Assembly: GCF_002744175.1 (NCBI RefSeq)
Contig: NZ_NKHF01000036.1
Coordinates: 1-64,000 of the forward strand
Source of the DNA: Pseudoalteromonas piscicida
GTDB lineage: Bacteria > Pseudomonadota > Gammaproteobacteria > Enterobacterales > Alteromonadaceae
Reading direction: 5' to 3'
DNA length: 64,000 nucleotides
Numbering within the stretch: position 1 is the stretch's first letter; each line of letters opens with the position of its first letter. The notes beneath the pieces were generated by a model, which saw only the letters and a program-made list of their open reading frames with translations, did not search any database and was not told the origin of the DNA. This document shows positions 54,901 through 63,865 of the stretch, in pieces. The position numbers and the translations under genes are program-made.

Positions 54901-56773
54901 TGATCCCTTTGCTGTCGATAAGCATAGAGAAATCCATGATCCAGTTTACTTGGCCATCAGTAGTTTTCACCGCATATGGCGTTTCACCAATCACGCGTAG
55001 ACCGAAGTTCTCAAGCATTGGCATCACGTCTGATAAGTGAATGGGTTCTGCCTTGTGGAATAAGCTTAGGCGAACTAGCTGCGACGTTGCCTCTTCTTGA
55101 GGTCTATAGAATAGCATCTCAAGCTTGTTATCATCATTAAGCTGCTCTAGCTTTTCAATATCAACTACTGCCGCACTTGGTAGCACTTGATCTTTGTAAG
55201 CTGACTGGAACGCATTGGTGTATTTACGGTTTAATTCATTACCGCGAGATTCACCCGCTCTTTCCAGCAATGCGCCTTGTAGCTTGTCTTCCCAAGTACG
55301 AGCCGCTTCTACCAAGTTATTTTCAATTTCTTTCACGTTGTAATCTATGTTGTTGTCATCAACACGAACAATATAATGTGTACGTGCCAGTGTTGATTCA
55401 GAGAAAAAGGTTGTGAACTCTACTTTTTCGCTAGATTTAAATGCACGAGCGAGTAGCTGTTGAGTTTCACGACGTAACGCTGTGTTGTATCGCTCTCTCG
55501 GTACGTAAACCATACAAGAGAAGAAACGGCCATACACATCCTTACGAACAAACAAGCGACACATGTCACGTTCTTGTGTTTGCAGTACGCCCATCGCAAC
55601 TTCTAGAAGTTCGCTTTCGCGCGCTTGCACTAATTCGTCGCGCGGATAAGTCTCTAGAATATTCAATACGGCTTTGTATGCATGGGTGCCTTTTGCAAAG
55701 TCACACTGCTCCATAATGCGATTGATTTTACTCTTAAGCACTGGAACATCAGCTGCGCTGTTATTGTAAAAGCTAGATGAAAACAGACCGATAAAACGAT
55801 CTTCACCAATAACATTGCCTTCATCATCAAAACGCTTGATACCAACGTAATCAATGTACGCTGGTCTATGAACTCGTGAGAGTGAGTTTGTTTTCGTTAA
55901 GATCAATAAATTGTGGCTACGTGCTTCTTTACGAGCAACTTCAGGTAGCTCTGAAAGTAAACGGCTGTGGTCATCACCTGAATTTTTCATCAAGCCAAGG
56001 CTTGTGCCTTCAACAGGCTTTAATTCGTAGTCACCTTGAACCGGTGTTAGGTCGTATTGGCGATAACCCATAAAAGTAAAGTTGTCGCTAACAAGCCAGT
56101 CTAAAAATTCAACGGCTTCATTAACTTCATCTTTAGAACAACTATAATGACGTGTTGGCAGCTCTTTGCTTACACTCACCAATTTATCGCGAATTGGCTT
56201 CCAATCAGCAACCGCAACAGAGACGTCATTTAAGACAGATTCAAGTTCGGCCTTAAAGTCAGCAATTGCTGAATCATCTGTTTGTCTGTCAATTTCAATG
56301 AAGAATACGGTCTTGGTCGACGTTGATTCTTGTTCTGCTTTTAAGTTAGAAACCGCGGTAATTACACCGGTATCATTGCGTTGTAACTTAAGTGGAGAAT
56401 GAAGTAATAGGTGAGAAACAATGTTTTTGCGATTCATCGCCATGCGCACTGAATCAACCAAAAACGGCATGTCTTTAGCAATTATCTCAACAATCGTGTG
56501 TGACGATTGCCATCCATCCTTCGCCACCTCAGGATTGAAAACACGAATGACGGCATCGTCAGACTTGTTTTTATCAAGGGCATTCCAAAGGCTTAATGCT
56601 GCGCCGTATAAGTCACTGTCGTTACGATTTGCCAAATCCTCTTTAGACATATTGCTGTACAAGGTTTTGGCAAACGTTTCGACAAGTGACACTTTGTCAG
56701 CATGGACTTTTTTATGGATAAGCTTACAGACGTTATCTAGGATAACAGAAGCTGTGCCTTCATTTTGTGTCAT
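51935..56773 (-). CDS. gdhB: NAD-specific glutamate dehydrogenase, large (180-kDa) type
   Basis: A 1612-residue enzyme that deaminates glutamate to 2-oxoglutarate with NAD, a catabolic role. The catalytic domain (about 720-1230) shows KVARGGLRWSDRREDFRTE, PVGSKGGFVCK with the active lysine, and the nucleotide-binding segment VGIGDMGGDVFGNGMLLS. The long N-terminal region (about 1-700) has ACT-like and regulatory domains of the Streptomyces/Pseudomonas GDH group; activity there responds to amino acids. The start has AAGGA 7 nt upstream. It is a single-gene unit with its own terminator; 211 bp upstream contain no gene. Confidence 0.97.
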   Translation of the reverse strand: MTQNEGTASVILDNVCKLIHKKVHADKVSLVETFAKTLYSNMSKEDLANRNDSDLYGAALSLWNALDKNKSDDAVIRVFNPEVAKDGWQSSHTIVEIIAKDMPFLVDSVRMAMNRKNIVSHLLLHSPLKLQRNDTGVITAVSNLKAEQESTSTKTVFFIEIDRQTDDSAIADFKAELESVLNDVSVAVADWKPIRDKLVSVSKELPTRHYSCSKDEVNEAVEFLDWLVSDNFTFMGYRQYDLTPVQGDYELKPVEGTSLGLMKNSGDDHSRLLSELPEVARKEARSHNLLILTKTNSLSRVHRPAYIDYVGIKRFDDEGNVIGEDRFIGLFSSSFYNNSAADVPVLKSKINRIMEQCDFAKGTHAYKAVLNILETYPRDELVQARESELLEVAMGVLQTQERDMCRLFVRKDVYGRFFSCMVYVPRERYNTALRRETQQLLARAFKSSEKVEFTTFFSESTLARTHYIVRVDDNNIDYNVKEIENNLVEAARTWEDKLQGALLERAGESRGNELNRKYTNAFQSAYKDQVLPSAAVVDIEKLEQLNDDNKLEMLFYRPQEEATSQLVRLSLFHKAEPIHLSDVMPMLENFGLRVIGETPYAVKTTDGQVNWIMDFSMLIDSKGITDFDKVSARFRAALTNVWNNRLENDGFNRLVLLGGLTGREASILRAYAKYMRQIGVTFSQSYIENTFDRYPHIAAMIVELFVKKFSPKKTASEKALAKVVDAIYQELENVANLDDDRIIRLYVDMIKATLRTNFYQKEADGTNKSYTSFKIQPSAVPDMPLPLPAFEIFVYSPRVEGVHLRGGKVARGGLRWSDRREDFRTEVLGLVKAQQVKNTVIVPVGSKGGFVCKQLPSEREAFFKEGQECYKIFIRGLLDITDNIVHGDIVPPVDVVRHDEDDPYLVVAADKGTATFSDIANGIAESYNFWLGDAFASGGSIGYDHKKMGITAKGAWESVKRHFREMDIDCQTTDFTAVGIGDMGGDVFGNGMLLSKHIRLQAAFNHMHIFIDPNPDAASSYVERERLFNLPRSSWEDYNKELISEGGGIFSRAAKAITLSTEMKKMLGTKKSSMTPNELIKAVLKMPVDLLWNGGIGTYIKSKSETDAEVGDRANDALRINGGELGARIFGEGGNLGATQLGRIEFASNGGRINTDFIDNVGGVACSDNEVNIKILLNGLVAEGDLTKKQRDELLYSMTGEVSELVLKDCYRQTHTLSITKSKGPATLKEKVRFIHALEKEGKLNRAIEFLPTDEELAERAAAGKDLTRPELSVLVSYSKMVLKETLVVDEISENPYYRQLLVNSFPLPLRERFNAAMDNHPLRKEIIATKLANNIVNDMGLNFMVRMHEETGATDAEIAICYSIASAIFEMKETWSAISALDNKIPAAVQTEMLYQLRRTVRRATRWFLRHRDKSQNIEQTITFFAPTFKDLSANLHNYMVANESEQIVDKARDLESQGVPAEIALRIVSLSSLFSVMDLAEVANSSGRKIGVVSNTYFKLGANMGLHWFLDQITAQPVANHWQALARASYREELDWQQRSLSEVVLNSFAGDDSDIDQQIEQWMDKQAGLLHRWQQMLTEFKTSQSHDFAKFSVALRELMLLSHNCDTSK

Positions 56774-56984
56774 TATGTGTTCCTTAATCTATACCACCTT
56801 TGAACGGTAGATTATTTGTACAGCCATTTATTAGCGTGGAGTCAGGTAAATTCTAACCTTTCTGACGCTAATAAACAGCCTTTTTGACGAAAACATTTCA
56901 AGCTTTTCAGCTGTTTGCTGTTCTATTCACAAAAAATAGATATAAATCGCCAATACCAAATAAAAAGGAGCACAATTATTCACA

Positions 56985-59306
56985 TTATTTTTTCTGGTCA
57001 GACCAGATGAGCATTCCAATTGCCGGTAAAAGCAGCACAGCACCCAGCATATTTACCAAGAACATAAAGGTTAAAAGGATACCCATATCAACCTGGAACT
57101 TAAGCGCAGAGAAAATCCATGTGCTTACACCAATCGCCAAAGTAATACCGGTAAACAGTACCGCACTTCCGCGTTCGGCTAATGCATTTCGATAAGCTAC
57201 CGACAGTGGCATACCTTGCTTAAGCTGTCCCATCATAGAGGATAGGATATAAATGCCGTAATCGACACCTATTCCCACGCCTAAAGCGATCACCGGTAAG
57301 GTTGACACCGTTAACCCTATCTCTAACTGCACCATCAGCGCCTGTGCAAGCGTTGACACAACATATAAAGGGAGGACTACCGCAATGGTCGCACGCACGC
57401 TTCTGAAGCTTGCTAGACACAGCAGGATCACTGCACCATAAACATAAATCATCATAGGTACTTGTGCTTCTGACACCGATTCATTGGTCGCCGCCATTAC
57501 ACCTATCGGACCCGATGCTAACTTGAACGCCACCTCGTCGGTGCCCTCTTCTGCAGCGAACGTTTTAATTTGGGCAATTACATGGTCAATCGATTCAGCT
57601 TTATGGTCTTCCATAAAGATAATGATTGGCATCACAGAGCAGTCACCATTTAATAGACCGGAGCTAGTCTCTACTCGAGAAGTAGCTTGTACTAGAGATG
57701 CGCTGTTTCGAGGTAGTGTCTGCCACTTTAGGTTCCCTTCGTTATACCCAGCATTCACAGCTTGTGCCACCGAGCTCAAAGATACTGCTGACTGCACACT
57801 TGGTAAGTTTTCTACTCGCCACTGGAACCGACTGATGCGATCCATCGTTTGATGATCTGTACAAGCGGCAGGGAACGCCTCGACTATCACTTTGAGGATA
57901 TCCGAAGAAATAGCATAGCGATCAGAAATCAAGAAGGTATCTTGATTGTAACGGGCGTCTTGATGCAGAGCCGGTGCGCCTGCATGTAAGTCGCCAATTC
58001 TCATTTTTTCTGACTGCCAGTAACCAAATGCAAAGAGTAAAGCACTGATCAAGAGAATAACCCGAGCCACTTTTTTGTCTGTTGTTTTTACCAATGCTTC
58101 ACGCATAGATTCAAACACGTTATGGCTGGTATTTTTGCCATCGCCAATACGTCTGATGTTTGCAGACTCAAAAAATGAGGCCATTACTGGTAGTAATACA
58201 AGGTTGGTGAAAATGATAACCGCAACACCTAAACTCGCGGTAATAGCCAACTCACGAATAATACCAATATCGATAGCCAGTAGAGTTAAGAAACCGACGG
58301 TGTCAGACAATAGCGCGATACCACCTGGGATCAGAAGCGCCTTAAAGCTTGCCTCTGCCGCCACTTTACTTGACACCCCTTCGCTGACCTTTTTACCTAT
58401 CGCATTAATCATTTGGACACCATGGCTAACACCAATGGCAAATACTAAAAAAGGCACAAGAATAGACATAGGGTCAACGCCAAAACCAAGCGTACTTAAC
58501 AGCCCCATTTGCCAAATCACAGCAATAAACGAACATGCAATAGGCAGTAAGGTTAACTTAAAGCTTTTACAGAACATCCACACCATAATAAAAGTGAACG
58601 CAATTGCAACAGCAAAGAATAACACTACCCCTTTCGCACCATCGGCAATATCCCCCGCCATTTTTGCAAAACCAATGATATGAATACTGACCTTGTCAGT
58701 GCTTAACGGCGCGCGGATCTCCGACTCTAATTTTTGTGCAAATGCTAATGTATCGAGCTTTTCTTGTGTTTGCGGATCAATTTCCATCAACTGCGCCGTC
58801 ACCATAGCACATGAATAATCACTGGCTACCATGCGACCTACTACTTTGGCTTTTTCGATATTTTGCTTTACAACTGCAAGCCCTTTCTCGGTAGGCTGAA
58901 AATTAGCTGGAATAATAGGGCCGCCAGCGAAGCCATCTTCAACCACTTCAACAAAGCGTGCACTTGGAGCAAAGATAGAATTTACTAGAGGACGATTGAC
59001 GCCGGGGATAAAATACAACTGATCATGAACCGCCTTCAGTTGAGTAAAGAATGGTTCGTTAAATATATCGCCATCTTTATCACACACTGAAATCAAAATA
59101 CTGTTTGCACCACCGAATTGCTTCTCATGCTGCAAATAGACTTTCATGTACTCATGATTCAGCGGAATATTCTTGTTAAATGATGCATCCAGCTGGATCT
59201 GTGTTGCCTTAAAACCAAGAAAAATGGTAGTCAGGGCAAAAAATGTGACGACGGTGATGCGATGCCTAAATATGACATACACGAGTTGATTTAAAAATGC
59301 TTGCAT
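56985..59306 (-). CDS. MMPL/RND superfamily transporter
   Basis: A 773-residue exporter with two repeats of one plus five membrane helices around periplasmic domains (about 40-215 and 425-595). The second repeat has the conserved GVGIGVDYGIYI with the proton-relay Asp; the first has FAIGVSHGVQMIN, where the Asp is absent. It resembles HpnN and MmpL lipid exporters more than AcrB (about 1040 residues). It overlaps the stop of the YCF48-like gene by 1 bp and is the last gene of the DUF1302-DUF1329 operon, so it likely moves a hydrophobic substrate between the membranes. Confidence 0.9.
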   Translation of the reverse strand: MQAFLNQLVYVIFRHRITVVTFFALTTIFLGFKATQIQLDASFNKNIPLNHEYMKVYLQHEKQFGGANSILISVCDKDGDIFNEPFFTQLKAVHDQLYFIPGVNRPLVNSIFAPSARFVEVVEDGFAGGPIIPANFQPTEKGLAVVKQNIEKAKVVGRMVASDYSCAMVTAQLMEIDPQTQEKLDTLAFAQKLESEIRAPLSTDKVSIHIIGFAKMAGDIADGAKGVVLFFAVAIAFTFIMVWMFCKSFKLTLLPIACSFIAVIWQMGLLSTLGFGVDPMSILVPFLVFAIGVSHGVQMINAIGKKVSEGVSSKVAAEASFKALLIPGGIALLSDTVGFLTLLAIDIGIIRELAITASLGVAVIIFTNLVLLPVMASFFESANIRRIGDGKNTSHNVFESMREALVKTTDKKVARVILLISALLFAFGYWQSEKMRIGDLHAGAPALHQDARYNQDTFLISDRYAISSDILKVIVEAFPAACTDHQTMDRISRFQWRVENLPSVQSAVSLSSVAQAVNAGYNEGNLKWQTLPRNSASLVQATSRVETSSGLLNGDCSVMPIIIFMEDHKAESIDHVIAQIKTFAAEEGTDEVAFKLASGPIGVMAATNESVSEAQVPMMIYVYGAVILLCLASFRSVRATIAVVLPLYVVSTLAQALMVQLEIGLTVSTLPVIALGVGIGVDYGIYILSSMMGQLKQGMPLSVAYRNALAERGSAVLFTGITLAIGVSTWIFSALKFQVDMGILLTFMFLVNMLGAVLLLPAIGMLIWSDQKK

Positions 59307-60310
59307 TAGTTCTTCACCTCTACTTCAGTGATCCCCTGTTCGGTTGCAAGGATTAACCGATTGTTTTTCACCACTCCCGCGAGGATTGAATGGCCGTTTT
59401 TGAGCTGTGTTGAGGTTAGCTTGCCGTTTTTTAGTGTGAAGATGACACCACTATTAGCAAACATATAAATGACATTATCTTGTTCAGTGATAGCATTAAT
59501 TGTGGCAGTTTTTTGGGTTTTTAGTTGTTCAATTTGTTCTCCGATACCCATAAAAGCATTGCCTCGAAGACCGGCAACTAACAGTTCGCTGTTAGCCATT
59601 TCATCAATAGCGAAAAATGACCCGCGGTAAAATTGCTCAAACTTTTGCCATGTTTTTCCTACGTCTTCACTTTTTGCGACTAACCCCATTTCACCCACCA
59701 AATAAAGTTTATTGTCGGCAACAAGTAGACGGTTAAAATGCGGCAATATAAAGGCTGTTTCTAGCTCGTACCCTTCAGGGTCTTGTTCTTTTAAGTCATT
59801 CAGGTAGTCAACATCGTCAGGGTGAACAAATTCATTGATAAATCGCTTAGTCCACGACTCACCACCGTCGAACGTTTCGAAAAACATGCCATAGGCGCCC
59901 ACCGCAAAACCATGCTGTTGATCAATAAACTCGATATCCAAACAGGGTTTTTCTAGTTTTGGCAAATACTGCTTCACCGCCCAAGTTTTACCACCATCCG
60001 TGGTTTTTAGAATACTAGCGTCATGGCCGCAGGCCCAACCAGTATCACTGCCTTTAAAGGTGACAGCTGTAAGTAAAGATTGAATAGGCACTTCTGCCTG
60101 GGTCCAATTTTGTTCTGCCTTTTTATAAATAATTGTGCCGTGTTTACCCACTGCAATTAACGCATCACCATTGTCGGTAATATCTGTAAAAAGCGTTTGC
60201 TCTGGGTGTGCGACCATTAAGGCTGATTGTGGAGCAATCTGATCGCTACTCTCGGCCGCTGCTAAATGCGCCATAGTTAAAATCGAGGCTGCTACTAACT
60301 TCTTCATCAT
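59306..60310 (-). CDS. YCF48/BNR-repeat periplasmic protein
   Basis: A 334-residue exported beta-propeller protein. The signal peptide MMKKLVAASILTMAHLAAA supports the ATG pair at 60310/60307; the frame extends 42 codons upstream but there overlaps the DUF1329 gene in a non-homologous way. Repeats of the type S-x-D-x-G-x-T-W are visible (KTTDGGKTW, FETFDGGESW, KSEDVGKTW). Homologues stand between DUF1329 and MMPL genes in many proteobacteria and may scaffold the complex. Its Shine-Dalgarno is weak. Confidence 0.85.
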   Translation of the reverse strand: MMKKLVAASILTMAHLAAAESSDQIAPQSALMVAHPEQTLFTDITDNGDALIAVGKHGTIIYKKAEQNWTQAEVPIQSLLTAVTFKGSDTGWACGHDASILKTTDGGKTWAVKQYLPKLEKPCLDIEFIDQQHGFAVGAYGMFFETFDGGESWTKRFINEFVHPDDVDYLNDLKEQDPEGYELETAFILPHFNRLLVADNKLYLVGEMGLVAKSEDVGKTWQKFEQFYRGSFFAIDEMANSELLVAGLRGNAFMGIGEQIEQLKTQKTATINAITEQDNVIYMFANSGVIFTLKNGKLTSTQLKNGHSILAGVVKNNRLILATEQGITEVEVKN

Positions 60311-60386
60311 GAGAAAACACTCGAGTTGTATGAGGAAAGGAGGAAGAAGGCTGAAGCGAGGTTGCCTCAGCCTGATATTTTGTTGA

Positions 60387-61754
60387 TTAACGACGACCCT
60401 CACGGCGCAGTGCACCCTGAGTAAATTCGTTATCATTGAAAGATTGACTAAAGTCGTACATGTCTTCTTCGTTGTCTAAACCAATCGCAAGATAACGGCG
60501 AGAGTTTAGATCATAATAAACATCTAACGTACTCCAATGAGTCGGCACTTCGTAATAGTTAAGACCATGTGCCATCGCAACGCGATACATTTGGTCACGG
60601 TTATCATAGATATCCGCTACGTGGATTTGCCAGCTGTCCTCATCAATGTAGAACACTCGTTTTTTGTAGATATGGCGAGTGCCTTCTTTTAGGTTAGCCT
60701 CGACGACCCATACACGGTGTTTTTCATAACGTACGTGCTCAGGGTTGATATGACCTGCCATCAAAATATCTTCGTACTTGAGTTTGTCGCTATGCAGCTT
60801 GTAACTGTTGTACGGAATATACATTTCTTTTTTACCTACTAATTTCCAATCGTAACGATTTGGAGAACCGTTAAACATATCAAAATCATCGGTTGTTCGC
60901 AGGCTATCTGACGCTGTTCCTGGTGCATCATAAGCAACATTCGGCGCACGTCTAACACGGCGCTGCCCTGTGTTATATGTCCAAGCCTGACGCGGTGTTA
61001 AAATTTGGTCCATGGTTTCATGTACCAATAGCGCTGTACCAGCTAGACGCGCAGGTTCAGTAACACGTTGCTTAAACTTAAACAAAATATTTGACTCTTG
61101 TAGCGCTTCAGGTGTGGCATCTGTTGCAGAATACTTAACCAGCAGTTGTTCATCAAAACCGATGATATTGTAATCACCTGACTCTGTTGGCATTGCCTGA
61201 CCGCCGTAACGAGCAATAGACAAACCACGGAAGCGTAATAGATGATTCCAAATTGCCTCTAGACCATCTTTTGGAATTGGAAATGGAATACCAATTGCGG
61301 TGTTTTTGATGCCGTTACCGCCTTCGATCAGCTCCGCAGTTGATGCATACTTCTTCGTGGCATCGTATACAAATTGTGGATATGATGCGCTACGTCTAGT
61401 CGGATAAATGTGCATTTTGAACGTTTCTGGATAGGTCTCAAATAATGCAATTTGACCTGGGCTCAACATTGACTTGTACTTATCCAAATTCGACTTATCA
61501 ATGGTAAATAATACTTTGTCATCGGCGTAAGGATCTGGGTGGTGCATGCCAACTTCGTAACCAGCAGGAGGCGCTGTGATGCCGCCATTCCATGCTGGAA
61601 TACTGCCGTCCGCATTACCTGCTTTTTCAGCACCGATGGGTGTTAAATCTTTTCCTAAGCGTGCGACTTCATCGGCTGACATTTTAGCCATTGCACTGCT
61701 TGCAGACATCATTGTAATTATTGTTGCTGCTATAAACGTAGGTTTTCTAAACAT
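60387..61754 (-). CDS. DUF1329 protein (LolA/LolB-like fold), exported
   Basis: A 455-residue protein with a signal peptide (cleavage near AMA-K, residue 24). DUF1329 members are related to outer-membrane lipoprotein-sorting proteins and are thought to have a lipid-binding half-barrel. Family segments such as FPIPKDGLEAIWNHLLRFRG and YIPYNSYKLHSDKLKY are clear. It follows the DUF1302 gene by 11 bp. A role as periplasmic carrier between the MMPL pump and the outer-membrane DUF1302 protein is inference. Confidence 0.88.
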   Translation of the reverse strand: MFRKPTFIAATIITMMSASSAMAKMSADEVARLGKDLTPIGAEKAGNADGSIPAWNGGITAPPAGYEVGMHHPDPYADDKVLFTIDKSNLDKYKSMLSPGQIALFETYPETFKMHIYPTRRSASYPQFVYDATKKYASTAELIEGGNGIKNTAIGIPFPIPKDGLEAIWNHLLRFRGLSIARYGGQAMPTESGDYNIIGFDEQLLVKYSATDATPEALQESNILFKFKQRVTEPARLAGTALLVHETMDQILTPRQAWTYNTGQRRVRRAPNVAYDAPGTASDSLRTTDDFDMFNGSPNRYDWKLVGKKEMYIPYNSYKLHSDKLKYEDILMAGHINPEHVRYEKHRVWVVEANLKEGTRHIYKKRVFYIDEDSWQIHVADIYDNRDQMYRVAMAHGLNYYEVPTHWSTLDVYYDLNSRRYLAIGLDNEEDMYDFSQSFNDNEFTQGALRREGRR

Positions 61755-61765
61755 ATCGAAAGCCC

Positions 61766-63865
61766 TTAAATTGAATACTTAATGTTGAATGAGATGAAAT
61801 CACGGTCCGCAAAGGTATTCGTCTTACCACCACCCCAGAACGTGTTATAACCAAAGTCAAATGACCACGTATTTAAGTAGTTAAAGTTAAGATTAATACC
61901 AAGCGACTTACGATCCTCAATGAACAAGAACATAGGATCTGGTGTAATACCATTTACATCATGAGAGAACACTACGCGTGGTGAAAAGTTCACGCCACTG
62001 AATAGGTTGTTGTACTCCCCTTTTGCAATAAGGCGATAGCCCCATGCTGAAGCAGTCGGGAATGGATTGGTTTCAGGACCGTTTGAAACCGCTTGATGGA
62101 TAAGATTATAATCTCGGCCAGAAAGCCCCTCAATCGTGCCACTTCGACCAGTACCTGATACATTTAAGCGCAGCTCATCGTACTCTGGCATATCTTTGAT
62201 AGTAACGGCACCCACTTCGCCAACAACTGCCCAGCTATCTGCGCCTAGCGATGGACCAAACAAGTGTGTTGCGGTCAACTGCGCTTGGATAGTGTCTCGT
62301 AAGATATAACCTTGCGCTACTTCGCCAGGACCTACATAGGCAATGTCGTCCCCTTGACTCAACTGAGATAGGCCAGCCAAATCATCACGTAGACCCGCTG
62401 CCGCCAATTGCTCAACCATACCTGCGTATAGCAATTCTACATCATCTATTTGTAGAGGTTCATCTTGTCTAAATGCAACTTCACCGGCTAGTGCAGTTTC
62501 TCCAACTGCCGTATTAAAGCTTAAACCATATAACTTAATGTCTTCTGGATAGGTAATTTGCGCTTGAGTAAAGGCATTGAGGTTAGTGATGTTATCTTCG
62601 GTAATTGGATTATTGCGAATGTAGTCTAAGTCGGCTGCTAACGCGGCGTTTGTGAAATTAGACGCTTTACCCGAAATAAGCGGCCTACGGCTATGGTAGT
62701 TAATATAGTACAAGCCGAATTCAGTATCGTTTAGCTCAGGTGAGAAGATACCTAAACGCAAACCATATTGGCCGCCATCATCCGGCTCGCTCTTGCCGCT
62801 ATTGCCTTTGCCTTTAAGTGCCACCTTAGTAGGATATGCCATGTACATAGATGCAGCAGCTTGCCCTACCGCTTCTGCGGTTGGCACAATACCTTGTGCA
62901 ACCAGTGATGCAGCAGCGTCGGTATATAAGCTATTTAGCGCATCAGTTAGGTGGTAAAGATCAATGTCTGGGTTTGAAGTAAAGCCCAATTGAACATTTT
63001 GCATATAACCATTTTCGGAAGCGAAGTCATTGGTAGAAAAATAGCTACCTGTCGCTGGTAATCTGGTTTCATGCCATTGATACTGATAAAAACCCTCTAA
63101 GTTGACGTTTTCAGACAGTACGACCGATGCCCATAACATGCCAACCGGAATGAAGGCTTCTTTCACTTCAGAACCTGGCGCTTTAAGTCGGTCGATATCT
63201 ACTGGGTTCACGTTAATACCGTGAGAGATCAGCGTACTCTCACCCCAGTTTACAACTTGCTGACCTAGGCGGATAGACAGTGGGTTTTTACCATCATTAA
63301 GATCAAAGTCGGCCCAGACAAAAGCATCCAGTAGACGTAGGTCTGAACATACTTGCTCTTTGGTGTTGTCATCTTCACACGGATCTACCTTTTGACCCGA
63401 TACTGGGTTGCTATAGGCAAAGTCACCATCTTCCATTGCGAAGTCATAGAAGTACATAAAACGTGTGAATAAGCCGTAATTATCATTCGTGATGGCTAAA
63501 TCATGCGTGCCTTTTATAAGTTGTGAAAAGGTATCACCTGAGTCAAAATTCAAGTTCCCAGCATCACCATTATTTGAATAGGCCCCCTGTTGTGACCAGA
63601 TTTGTGACGAAGAATAGATCGTATTGCCAGTCGTCGCTTTGTAACCGTCCCAGTTGAACTGTGGATGATTGCTTTTACCGATGAAGTCAAAATTACGATC
63701 TTCAACGCGAATGCTTTGACCATAAGAGAACGTTGAATCGAAAGTGATTTCAAAGTCACCAACATCAAAACTGGCTGCGTGTACTGACGTTGCGGCAACT
63801 CCTAGTACAGCCGCACTAAGACCGAGCATGATTTTGTTTTTCACAAAGAGCGATCTTTTTATCAT
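61766..63865 (-). CDS. DUF1302 outer-membrane beta-barrel protein
   Basis: A 699-residue exported protein with signal peptide (cleavage near VHA-A, residue 30) and the alternating strand pattern of an outer-membrane barrel. The C-terminal strand ends DRDFISFNIKYSI; the aromatic terminus is not Phe but fits BAM recognition loosely. DUF1302 proteins occur with DUF1329 and MMPL genes and resemble long-chain fatty acid type channels. It is the first gene of the operon, with GGGGGAG 7 nt before the ATG. Confidence 0.88.
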   Translation of the reverse strand: MIKRSLFVKNKIMLGLSAAVLGVAATSVHAASFDVGDFEITFDSTFSYGQSIRVEDRNFDFIGKSNHPQFNWDGYKATTGNTIYSSSQIWSQQGAYSNNGDAGNLNFDSGDTFSQLIKGTHDLAITNDNYGLFTRFMYFYDFAMEDGDFAYSNPVSGQKVDPCEDDNTKEQVCSDLRLLDAFVWADFDLNDGKNPLSIRLGQQVVNWGESTLISHGINVNPVDIDRLKAPGSEVKEAFIPVGMLWASVVLSENVNLEGFYQYQWHETRLPATGSYFSTNDFASENGYMQNVQLGFTSNPDIDLYHLTDALNSLYTDAAASLVAQGIVPTAEAVGQAAASMYMAYPTKVALKGKGNSGKSEPDDGGQYGLRLGIFSPELNDTEFGLYYINYHSRRPLISGKASNFTNAALAADLDYIRNNPITEDNITNLNAFTQAQITYPEDIKLYGLSFNTAVGETALAGEVAFRQDEPLQIDDVELLYAGMVEQLAAAGLRDDLAGLSQLSQGDDIAYVGPGEVAQGYILRDTIQAQLTATHLFGPSLGADSWAVVGEVGAVTIKDMPEYDELRLNVSGTGRSGTIEGLSGRDYNLIHQAVSNGPETNPFPTASAWGYRLIAKGEYNNLFSGVNFSPRVVFSHDVNGITPDPMFLFIEDRKSLGINLNFNYLNTWSFDFGYNTFWGGGKTNTFADRDFISFNIKYSI

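Noticed and set aside
56951..56966. AATACCAAATA near the MMPL gene as another MITE end
   Set aside because: Only about 10 bp match and no partner end is found nearby.
60311..60436. Upstream extension of the YCF48-like protein
   Set aside because: The 42 extra residues precede a clear signal peptide and overlap the DUF1329 gene.
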